This document shows positions 1 through 5,158 of a stretch of DNA of 6,039 nt, in pieces (the stretch's first letter is position 1; the number at the start of each line of letters is the position of its first letter). The notes beneath the pieces are model-generated. The model did not search any database. It saw nothing but the letters and a program-made list of their open reading frames with translations, and was not told where the DNA came from. The position numbers and the translations under genes are program-made. Location of the stretch: the NCBI GenBank assembly GCA_030665705.1, contig DAOUZG010000124.1, positions 1-6,039 on the forward strand, given 5' to 3'. The DNA is from Deltaproteobacteria bacterium (GTDB lineage: Bacteria; Myxococcota_A; UBA9160; SZUA-336).

Positions 1-483
1 GCTCACTCGCTCGGCGAAGAACTCCACGACCCGGTTGAGCACGGGTTCCGGGTCCGTCGACTCACGGGTGGCCCGCCAGCCGCCCTGAAGCGAGTGCATG
101 ACGATGAGCTTGCAGCTCGCATCCGCGAGCTCGGGATAGACCTCGGGTTTCGCGAAGCCCTGGACATCGTTGAGGTAGTCGACACCCCGCCCCAGGGCGT
201 AGCGCTGCGTTGCCGGCTTGTTGCTATCGACCGAGACCGGGATTCCGGACGCCAGGAGCCGATCGAGAACCGGCTCTAAACGTCGGATCTCCTCCTCCGC
301 GGTGACCTCCTTTGCATCGGGGTGGCTCGAGGCGGGCCCGAGATCGATTGCGTCCGCGCCGTCCTCCATGAGTCCGAGGGCGTGCCGGATCGCCTCGTCG
401 GGATCGAGGTAGAGCCCGCCATCGGAAAAGGAGTCCTCCGTCATGTTGACGACGCCGATAATCCCGGTGCGGCCCGCGCTCAC
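1..483 (-). CDS. folP: Dihydropteroate synthase, Sul-like, partial (C-terminus beyond left edge)
   Basis: Folate biosynthesis enzyme that joins dihydropterin pyrophosphate to p-aminobenzoate in the cytoplasm; the target of sulfonamides. Only 161 residues are present, from a GTG start at 483 to the window edge. Visible motifs: NMTEDSFSDGG (13-23) in place of the classical NVTPDSFSDGG, DLGPASSHPDA (47-57), the SVDSNKP strand (84-90), YLNDVQGF (103-110) and IVMHS (127-131). GPASSHPDA, TQRYALGRGVDYLND and the FFAERVS end match the Sul1/Sul2 pattern as I recall it, and differ from E. coli FolP, which has GGESTRPG and IINDIRSL at these places. GTG483 is the only usual start after an in-frame TGA at 519-517. 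No clear Shine-Dalgarno precedes it. It lies 47 bases after the SDR gene on the same strand, so it is probably in that operon. Family assignment is very secure. Sulfonamide insensitivity is inference, because the residues that decide it lie outside the window. Confidence 0.93.
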   Translation of the reverse strand, partial: MSAGRTGIIGVVNMTEDSFSDGGLYLDPDEAIRHALGLMEDGADAIDLGPASSHPDAKEVTAEEEIRRLEPVLDRLLASGIPVSVDSNKPATQRYALGRGVDYLNDVQGFAKPEVYPELADASCKLIVMHSLQGGWRATRESTDPEPVLNRVVEFFAERVS

Positions 484-530
484 GGTCTGATGGTAGCAGC
501 GCAGCCTCGGCCGGTCTCAACGTGCCGATT

Positions 531-1391
531 TCAGTACCCGAGCGCGTGTAGACGCTGTCCCGTGAGGAGTCGCGCCTGCTCCGAGCAGAGAAGAACGATG
601 AGATCGGCGATCTCCTCCGGTCGAGCGACGCGTCGCATGGGCACGCTCGGAACGATCGTCGCCTCCAGCTCCGGACTGATCCAGCCGGTCTGCGTGGGTC
701 CCGGGTCGAGGATGTTGGCCGTGGCCCCGTACGGGGCCAGCTCCAGCGCAAACGCGCGGGTGTACGACTCGAGCGCGCTCTTGCTCGCTCCGTAGGAGAC
801 CTCGCGCGGGAATCCGGGAGAGCCGCGCGTCGTCAAACTGACGATTCGACCCCAGCGAGCCCCCCGTTCGAGGTAGCGACGCGCGTACTCCGTAAGCAGG
901 AGCGCCGCTGCCCGGCAGTTCACGGCGAACTGACGGTCGTGACTCTCCACGCTGAGGGGGGCCGGCCGGGGAGGCCAAAGCTCCAGGGGCCGGGCCTCGG
1001 CCTCGTGCTCCTGGGGGAGGAAGGTGTCCGGCTCCCATTGCGCTGCATTGTTAACGAGCACGTCGACCGGTCCGAATACCCGCTCGGCGCGCTCGAAGAG
1101 GGAACGGACGTTCCCCGGGTCGGCGAGATCCGCCTCCCAAGCCTCGACCCGTCCACCGCGCTCCTCGATACTCGCAACGACCTCGTCGGCAGATTTCCGT
1201 CTTTGAGCCAGATAGGGTTCGGGAGTCACCGGCTCCTCCTCGGCCCGTTCCGGGTCCCGAAGTCTCCAGTAGTGGAGGAAGACGCTGGCCCCTTGAGTGG
1301 CAAGCGCCTTTGCCGTCGCGGCGCCGATTCCGATCGGCGAGTTCGCGCCGGTGACCACGGCGACCCTCTTGTCGAGCAGCGGATCAAGCAT
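531..1391 (-). CDS. SDR-family NAD(P)-dependent oxidoreductase
   Basis: Classical short-chain dehydrogenase/reductase of 286 residues, cytoplasmic; substrate unknown. The Rossmann motif is TGANSPIGIG (14-23), the NNA motif is at 114-116, and the catalytic YxxxK is Y200-GAS-K204. The catalytic Ser position appears to be Thr188 (IVSLTTRG), an unusual but conservative change. PGPTQTGW (230-237) and the segment HYWRLRDPE (40-48) resemble a subgroup of FabG-like SDRs often labelled 3-ketoacyl-ACP reductase. The acidic, Pro-rich segment after strand 2 (about 47-66) is longer than in FabG. The C-terminal LTGQRLHALGY is the usual SDR ending. The ATG at 1391 is chosen because the sequence immediately upstream reads GGGAGGAGGGAAG, a strong ribosome site, and because it overlaps the end of the ABC-F gene by 8 bases, indicating coupled translation. 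An open frame continues upstream to 1724, but that part is the ABC-F gene in another frame. Confidence 0.93.
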   Translation of the reverse strand: MLDPLLDKRVAVVTGANSPIGIGAATAKALATQGASVFLHYWRLRDPERAEEEPVTPEPYLAQRRKSADEVVASIEERGGRVEAWEADLADPGNVRSLFERAERVFGPVDVLVNNAAQWEPDTFLPQEHEAEARPLELWPPRPAPLSVESHDRQFAVNCRAAALLLTEYARRYLERGARWGRIVSLTTRGSPGFPREVSYGASKSALESYTRAFALELAPYGATANILDPGPTQTGWISPELEATIVPSVPMRRVARPEEIADLIVLLCSEQARLLTGQRLHALGY

Positions 1392-2910
1392 CTTCCCTCC
1401 TCCCGTTTTGTGGCGTCCGAACCGCCACGCGGCGGTCGGCGAGCTCCCACCGAACCGAGGTACAACGTCGGGCCAGGTCGTCGTCGTGTGTGACGAGAAG
1501 GAGGGCACCGGGATACGCGTCAAGCGCCTCCTCGAGCCGCTCGATCGACGGCAGATCGAGGTGATTGGTTGGCTCGTCGAGCACAAGGCCCCATACCTGG
1601 CGACCCAGCCCGTAGGCAAGTGAGAGCTTGCGTGCTTCTCCGGGCGACGGGCGGCGCGACTGGAGAAGGGCCTCGGGATCCACACCGAGCGCGGCCACGA
1701 ACGAAAGTACTCGGCCTCGCTCATCGGTCACGAGGCGGCGGGTCGATTCAAGCAGTGCGATCTCCTGGTCCGCGTCAAGCTCCTGCGGAAGGTGGAGCAG
1801 ACGCGATTCGGGAACGCGAGCCCCCTCCAGGAGCCGCGCCAGCAGTGTGCTCTTCCCGATCCCGTTGGGTCCCACCACCCGGATGCGGCTCTCCCGATCG
1901 ACCGAAAGCCGGACCTCCTCGAGCAGGGTTCGTCCGCCCACGGCGATAGCCGGGGTCTGTAGATCGAGCAGGATCGGAGCCGGGGCCCGCACGTAGTCGA
2001 CAAAGAGCGAGCGCCCCGGGGTCTTGCGGAAGCGGAACCCGGCTCGCTTTCGTCCCACGCGGTCGAGCTTGCGTCGGACGATCTGGATCTCGCGCCCCAG
2101 CGAGGCTTCGGCCGATCGACGCTTCTTCATCTTGAACCGGAACCGGGCATCACTGTCGTGGATGCTCTTCGCGCGCTTTCGGGTCGTCATCCGCGACTGG
2201 GCCGCTTCGCGACTCCGTCTGCGGTCCGCGAGACGTCCCTCGAGAAGTCGCTCTTCCCGTCGGACCTTGGCGTAGGAGGCACGCTCCCTCCGCTCCACGG
2301 CACCCCAAGAACGTCGCGCATCGTCGTATGCACCCCGCCAGGCCCGGATGCCACCCCGATCAAGCCGAATCGTGGACGACGTGAGCTCGTTGAGGAGACG
2401 ACGGTCGTGGGAGACCACCACCCCGATCCCGCGAAATCGATGCAGCGCCCCCAGCAGCAGCTCCCGGGCCTCGGAGTCGAGGTGGTTGGTCGGCTCATCG
2501 AGGAGGAGAAGCCCGGGAGAGACGGCCAGGGCTGCGGCCACCTGCCAGCGCTTCCGCTCTCCCGGCGAGAGGCTGCGCCAGCGCGCGAGGGCGGCGGGAT
2601 CGAGATGGAGCTCACCGAGAATCCGATGGGCCTCGCCTTCGGGCTTGGAGGCGAGGTGACGAACCTCGGGGGTAGGATGCTCGACGATCTGCGGGCAGAG
2701 GGTTCGGGTAAGCATCCCCGGGTGGTAGCGAACCTCTCCGGAGTCGGGCGCAAGCTCGCCTGCCAGCAGACGGAGGAGGGTCGTTTTGCCCGCTCCGTTG
2801 GGACCGACGAGGCCGTACCAGCCCGGGACCAGATGAAGGCTCACATCCGCGATGAGCGGAACGGACTCCGAGTAGGAGAAAGAGACGCGAGTGAGATAGA
2901 CGGAAAACAC
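1384..2910 (-). CDS. ABC-F family ATPase (ribosome-associated, duplicated ABC domains)
   Basis: 508-residue protein with two ABC ATPase domains and no membrane segments, hence an ABC-F translation factor or antibiotic-resistance type protein rather than a transporter. Domain 1: Walker A GPNGAGKT (36-43), Q74, signature LSPGE (114-118), Walker B LLLLDEP (134-140), switch H168. Domain 2: Walker A GPNGIGKST (347-355), shortened signature PSPGE (421-425), Walker B GLVLDEP (441-447), switch H475. Both Walker B motifs continue as TNHLD, typical of ABC-F. The linker (about 195-305) is very rich in Arg and Lys, as expected for the P-site tRNA interaction motif that reaches into the ribosome. GTG2910 is chosen because CGGAG lies five bases upstream and homology begins at once; an upstream TTG (3033) would overlap the predicted promoter. 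The stop overlaps the SDR start. The subfamily (EttA/Uup/YheS-like housekeeping or resistance) cannot be decided by eye. Confidence 0.93.
   Translation of the reverse strand: MFSVYLTRVSFSYSESVPLIADVSLHLVPGWYGLVGPNGAGKTTLLRLLAGELAPDSGEVRYHPGMLTRTLCPQIVEHPTPEVRHLASKPEGEAHRILGELHLDPAALARWRSLSPGERKRWQVAAALAVSPGLLLLDEPTNHLDSEARELLLGALHRFRGIGVVVSHDRRLLNELTSSTIRLDRGGIRAWRGAYDDARRSWGAVERRERASYAKVRREERLLEGRLADRRRSREAAQSRMTTRKRAKSIHDSDARFRFKMKKRRSAEASLGREIQIVRRKLDRVGRKRAGFRFRKTPGRSLFVDYVRAPAPILLDLQTPAIAVGGRTLLEEVRLSVDRESRIRVVGPNGIGKSTLLARLLEGARVPESRLLHLPQELDADQEIALLESTRRLVTDERGRVLSFVAALGVDPEALLQSRRPSPGEARKLSLAYGLGRQVWGLVLDEPTNHLDLPSIERLEEALDAYPGALLLVTHDDDLARRCTSVRWELADRRVAVRTPQNGRREDA
1396..1404 (-). 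promoter_or_regulatory. Ribosome binding site of the SDR gene
   Basis: Reading the minus strand, GGGAGGAGG lies four bases before ATG1391, inside the last codons of the ABC-F gene. It fixes the SDR start and supports translation within a shared transcript. Confidence 0.85.
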
Positions 2911-2915
2911 GACAG

Positions 2916-2920
2916 CTCCG
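2916..2920 (-). promoter_or_regulatory. Ribosome binding site deciding the ABC-F start
   Basis: CGGAG on the minus strand, five bases before GTG2910. It favours this GTG over more upstream non-ATG codons in the same frame. Confidence 0.65.
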
Positions 2921-2923
2921 AGA

Positions 2924-2958
2924 GGGGCCCGAGACCCCGAGGGGTCGCCGAGGCGACC
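2924..2958 (-). promoter_or_regulatory. Hairpin-rich leader of the ABC-F gene, possible attenuator
   Basis: In the leader between the predicted promoter and GTG2910, GGTCGC and GCGACC (2943-2958) form a perfect 6-bp stem with a 4-base loop. A CCCC at 2935-2938 (plus-strand sense) can pair either with GGGG at 2941-2944 or with GGGG at 2924-2927, so at least two structures exclude each other. The last one ends a few bases from the ribosome site. ABC-F resistance genes are often controlled by leader attenuation, so a regulatory role is plausible. GC-rich DNA also yields such hairpins by chance, and no U-tract was seen. Confidence 0.3.
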
Positions 2959-3032
2959 GCGTAGATCACGAAAGACCGGACCTAGGGCGTGTCGTTTCTC
3001 AAGCCGCCATTCTCCCCACGAACTCCTGGACA

Positions 3033-3061
3033 AGTCTATGGACCGCCTCGAGCGGCGTCAA
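3033..3061 (-). promoter_or_regulatory. Candidate sigma70-type promoter for the ABC-F/SDR unit
   Basis: On the minus strand TTGACG (3061-3056, five of six matches to TTGACA) is separated by exactly 17 bases from TAGACT (3038-3033, four of six to TATAAT). It lies in the only sizeable minus-strand gap between genes and would start transcription near 3026, leaving a leader of about 115 bases. Found by eye; sigma factor and activity are untested. Confidence 0.5.
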
Positions 3062-3075
3062 CGCAACAGACGAGC

Positions 3076-3092
3076 CCCCTGGCGCTCAGGGG
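3076..3092 (-). other. Hairpin across the redoxin stop codon
   Basis: CCCCTG and CAGGGG form a perfect 6-bp stem with a 5-base loop, straddling the TGA stop at 3088-3086. It could slow or end transcription or protect the 3' end, but only scattered T residues follow, so it is not a convincing intrinsic terminator. Confidence 0.3.
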
Positions 3093-3685
3093 ATCGATTC
3101 AAGCGCCTCCAGCAGCGGCGCGGGATCGATCCAGATGTGGAAGTCCTCGCGTATATCCACGAGCCGGATCCGGCCCTCACGGTCGAGGACGTAAGTGGAG
3201 GGATGAGGCACGCCTTCCTCGATCGGCTCGGGGTCGGGCCGTCGAATGCGAAGGCGGTCGATGACGCGACTTTCGGGATCTCTCAGGAAGCGCACCCGCT
3301 CCCGCAGGAGGTTCCCGTCGACGAAGCGCAGCGTCTTTCGGTTGATCTGCCGATCGGCCATCACGTAGAGGAGGACCACGTCGGGCATCCCCTCGAGTGC
3401 ACGCCGCAGCTCCACGAGCCGCGCCTTGGTGAACGGTCACCAATCGAGGCTACGCTCGAACGTGAGAATCACGCGCTTTCCACGGAAGTCCGAGAGGCGA
3501 ACCGGCTGGCCATCCAGATCCGGAAGGGTGAAGTCGGGCATCGCCTGCCCTACGGTGCCGACCGCACCCTCTACCTCCACGCGCGGCGCGGGATCCGTGC
3601 CCCGCCGGCCGAGCGGCGTCGCCGGAAGCATGACATCGAGAATGAGGAGGCCTGCGATCAGAACCGTGGCAAGCATCCGCCCCAT
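3086..3685 (-). CDS. Putative selenocysteine-containing membrane-anchored redoxin (AhpC/TSA, thioredoxin fold)
   Basis: Thioredoxin-fold redoxin of 199 residues if the in-frame UGA at 3439-3437 is read as selenocysteine (residue 83). An N-terminal hydrophobic segment (about 4-21) suggests a signal anchor with the domain outside the cytoplasm. The domain starts at PDFTLPDLDG (50-59); the active site reads SLDW-Sec-PFT-KARL, where cysteine relatives have the pattern ADWCPFCKxxL. Downstream are strand VVLLYVMA (103-110) and VPHPSTYVLDREGRI (159-172), the usual cis-Pro region, and the helix LLEALESIP ends the protein as in relatives. There is no cysteine anywhere, so Sec would be the only redox group, with Thr86 at the resolving position. 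ATG3685 overlaps the upstream stop (TGATG) with GGAG seven bases before. Both halves are in one frame, and an 8-bp hairpin follows the UGA at SECIS distance. Without Sec the product would stop at 82 residues. Alternative: a Cys-to-stop mutation or sequencing error. Confidence 0.85.
3405..3423 (-). promoter_or_regulatory. Candidate bacterial SECIS element
   Basis: In the mRNA, CGCGGCUC pairs with GAGCUGCG over 8 bp (one G-U pair) around a GUG loop. The loop begins 22 bases after the UGA. Bacterial SECIS elements recognised by SelB lie just downstream of the UGA, with a small apical loop carrying G in its first positions and roughly 16-37 bases of spacing, as I recall the published consensus. 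This hairpin meets all of these. It also encodes the helix after the active site, as bacterial SECIS elements must. Confidence 0.7.
3437..3439 (-). other. In-frame UGA, predicted selenocysteine codon
   Basis: TGA on the minus strand at the position of the catalytic cysteine. It is not a Trp codon here: the codon just before it is TGG, and every complete gene in the window ends in TGA, so the standard code applies. One substitution separates TGA from Cys TGC/TGT. Confidence 0.75.
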
Positions 3686-4092
3686 CACGCGACTCCGGTT
3701 GCTCGTCGCGGGGGACGCAGCCAGACAAACCCGAGCGCCAGGACGAGGAACAGCCCTGCCTCCAACCGCGGAAGCTCACCCGCCCACGCGATGTCCCCCA
3801 TGAGCCAGGCCGACATCCGGTAAAACGCCGCGAGCACGAGCCCGAGCGCCGTCGCAGTCCCGATGCTGCGGCCCCCCCCGCGCCGCGCCGTCCCGAGAAG
3901 GCAACCGCCCCAGGCGACGAGAGCGGTGCCCGTGAACGCCACGAAGTAGAACCCGTTGGGTCCCAGTGGAAAGCGCAAGGGCGAAGAGGCGCCCGGGGCG
4001 AGTGCGGTCAGGGAAATGCCGAAGAAGACGGCGCCCAACAGAACGAAGGCCGTCCCGACGACTCCGCACAGGACGGAGTAGGCACGCGGCAT
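3685..4092 (-). CDS. Small four-helix membrane protein, function unknown
   Basis: 135-residue hydrophobic protein that I do not recognise. Four likely membrane helices: about 6-28, 46-67, 78-98 and 108-125, joined by short loops; the loop at 69-76 (ARRGGGRS) and the C-terminal RPPRR are basic, suggesting both lie on the cytoplasmic side. Cys9 and Cys64 lie within helices; there is no CxxC, haem motif or catalytic signature. ATG4092 is taken as the start; an in-frame GTG at 4110 would add six residues, and neither has a clear Shine-Dalgarno. Its TGA overlaps the ATG of the redoxin gene by one base, strong evidence of translational coupling, so it may serve the redoxin as membrane partner or electron source. 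That role is inference from position only. The upstream phosphatase gene ends 53 bases away and may share the transcript. Confidence 0.8.
   Translation of the reverse strand: MPRAYSVLCGVVGTAFVLLGAVFFGISLTALAPGASSPLRFPLGPNGFYFVAFTGTALVAWGGCLLGTARRGGGRSIGTATALGLVLAAFYRMSAWLMGDIAWAGELPRLEAGLFLVLALGFVWLRPPRRATGVA
3693..3696 (-). promoter_or_regulatory. Ribosome binding site of the redoxin gene
   Basis: GGAG within the last codons of the membrane-protein gene, seven bases before ATG3685. A GTG at 3688 in the same frame would leave only four bases, so the ATG is preferred. Confidence 0.6.
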
Positions 4093-4145
4093 GCGGGCAC
4101 CGTAGCACACCCAGGATCACTCTCGGACGACGGGCGAAGGACCTC

Positions 4146-5036
4146 TCACAGCAGCCAGAGCACCACGGCGAGCAGAGCGGCAAGCGCGGCAACGGCCAGC
4201 CCCAGCAATAAGTATGGGCGGCATGCGTGCTCCTCGCCGACCGGTGCAGTCTGGGGCTCTTCCACCTCCGTTCTGTCCGCGGCCTGCCTCGGGGTGCCCG
4301 GGACTCTGACGACCTGAGCCGTGATGTTGTCGGTCCCGCCACGGGCGTTGGCCAGCTCGACGAGTGTGCGGACGCTGGACTCCGTCCCCTCCCGACCGAC
4401 CACGGCTTCGATTTCGGCTTCGGAGACGAGCCCCCACAAGCCGTCGGAGCACAGCACAAACCGGTCGCCGGGCTCGATGGTCAGGGCTCGGACATCCGCC
4501 TCCACGCTCTCCCGGACGCCGATCGAGCGCAGCAGCTCGTTGCGCCGCGGATGAGTGGCGGCTTCCTCGGCCGTGACGACACCGCGCCGCTGAAGCTCCG
4601 CGACGGCGGAATGATCGGCGGTGAGGGCCTCGAGCCGTCCCGCCCGAAGCCGATACGCTCGGCTGTCACCGACGTGCGCGACCCAGCCGGAGCCGTCACT
4701 CGAGAGCAGCAGCGCCACGCCGGTGGTTCCCATGTGGGCAAGGGTGATATTCGCGTCGGCAAGCCGGAAGATCCGCTCGTTGGCCGCCCGGAACGCGCTT
4801 GCCAGCATGCGCTCGGGGCTTTCGTCGCACCTCGTCAGTGCCGCGCCGATCGTCTCAACCGCCAGGCGGCTCGCCGTCTCCCCGCCCCGGTGCCCCCCCA
4901 TCCCGTCGGCCAGGATGAAAAGCCGGAAGCCAGCCTCATGCGAAAACTCCCCGCAAGCATCCTGATTGGTCGTGCGGACGAGTCCCGTATCGCTCAGCGA
5001 GGCAGACTCGATCTGCTCCGGGTCGATCTGAACCAT
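4146..5036 (-). CDS. PP2C-type (PPM) serine/threonine protein phosphatase with C-terminal membrane anchor
   Basis: Metal-dependent protein phosphatase of the bacterial Stp/PrpC group that removes phosphate from Ser/Thr, usually reversing Hanks-type kinases. The 296-residue protein carries the full motif set: SDTGLVRTTNQD (15-26), ADGMGGHRGGE (43-53, with D44 and G45 as metal ligands), HMGTT (101-105), HVGDSRAY (121-128), LTADHS (138-143), SDGLW (197-201, metal ligand D198) and GGTDNIT (233-239, D236). The catalytic domain ends near 246. An acidic, Pro-containing spacer leads to a single hydrophobic helix (about 275-296) at the very C-terminus, so the enzyme is probably tail-anchored and faces the cytoplasm. 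ATG5036 is preferred; AGGAG lies only two bases before it, closer than ideal. An in-frame GTG at 5060 would add eight residues. No partner kinase is in the window. It diverges from the RuBisCO-like gene. Confidence 0.93.
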   Translation of the reverse strand: MVQIDPEQIESASLSDTGLVRTTNQDACGEFSHEAGFRLFILADGMGGHRGGETASRLAVETIGAALTRCDESPERMLASAFRAANERIFRLADANITLAHMGTTGVALLLSSDGSGWVAHVGDSRAYRLRAGRLEALTADHSAVAELQRRGVVTAEEAATHPRRNELLRSIGVRESVEADVRALTIEPGDRFVLCSDGLWGLVSEAEIEAVVGREGTESSVRTLVELANARGGTDNITAQVVRVPGTPRQAADRTEVEEPQTAPVGEEHACRPYLLLGLAVAALAALLAVVLWLL

Positions 5037-5089
5037 CTCTCCTGCACCAGCTCGATGCACGAAGGTACGGCACCGGGCGCGGGCTGAGT

Positions 5090-5119
5090 TTGACCCGGAA
5101 CTCGCTCGCTCGCTACCGT
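5090..5119 (+). promoter_or_regulatory. Weak candidate promoter in the divergent intergenic region
   Basis: The 122 bases between the phosphatase and RuBisCO-like starts must drive one or both genes. The best plus-strand candidate is TTGACC (5090-5095), 18 bases, then TACCGT (5114-5119); the -10 match is poor. A small 5-bp hairpin (5122-5135) follows. The spacer contains CTCG repeated three and a half times (5101-5114). No minus-strand promoter was convincing. Confidence 0.2.
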
Positions 5120-5158
5120 GGAGCGGAGCCCCGCTGGACGGGCCTCGCAGCTCATCTC

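Noticed and set aside
1392..1724. Longer N-terminus for the SDR
   Set aside because: The frame is open, but the region encodes the second ABC domain, and the Rossmann fold plus a strong ribosome site point to ATG1391.
2158..2964. 268-codon open frame on the plus strand
   Set aside because: It lies opposite the ABC-F gene, has no recognisable domain and arises from the G/C-rich third positions of the true gene.
2999..3088. Second UGA (3088-3086) of the redoxin gene read through as Sec, adding 28 residues
   Set aside because: The domain ends naturally at LEALESIP, the only nearby hairpin contains the UGA instead of following it, and the extension overlaps the promoter candidate.
3076..3092. 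Intrinsic terminator after the redoxin gene
   Set aside because: The stem is good, but there is no T-run after it; kept only as an uncharacterised hairpin.
3437..3439. UGA as tryptophan (altered genetic code)
   Set aside because: Five genes in the window end in TGA, TGG is used for Trp throughout, and the site corresponds to Cys, not Trp.
3038..3823. 261-codon plus-strand frame opposite the redoxin gene
   Set aside because: It could be offered as a reason to doubt the selenoprotein, but its product has no domain, while the minus strand yields clear redoxin motifs on both sides of the UGA.
4227..5087. 286-codon open frame on the plus strand
   Set aside because: It is a mirror of the PP2C gene, whose motifs are complete on the other strand; the translation is Arg/Pro-rich without a domain.
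5101..5114. CTCG tetranucleotide repeat as a phase-variation switch
   Set aside because: Only three and a half copies, outside the coding frames; slippage at this length is unlikely.
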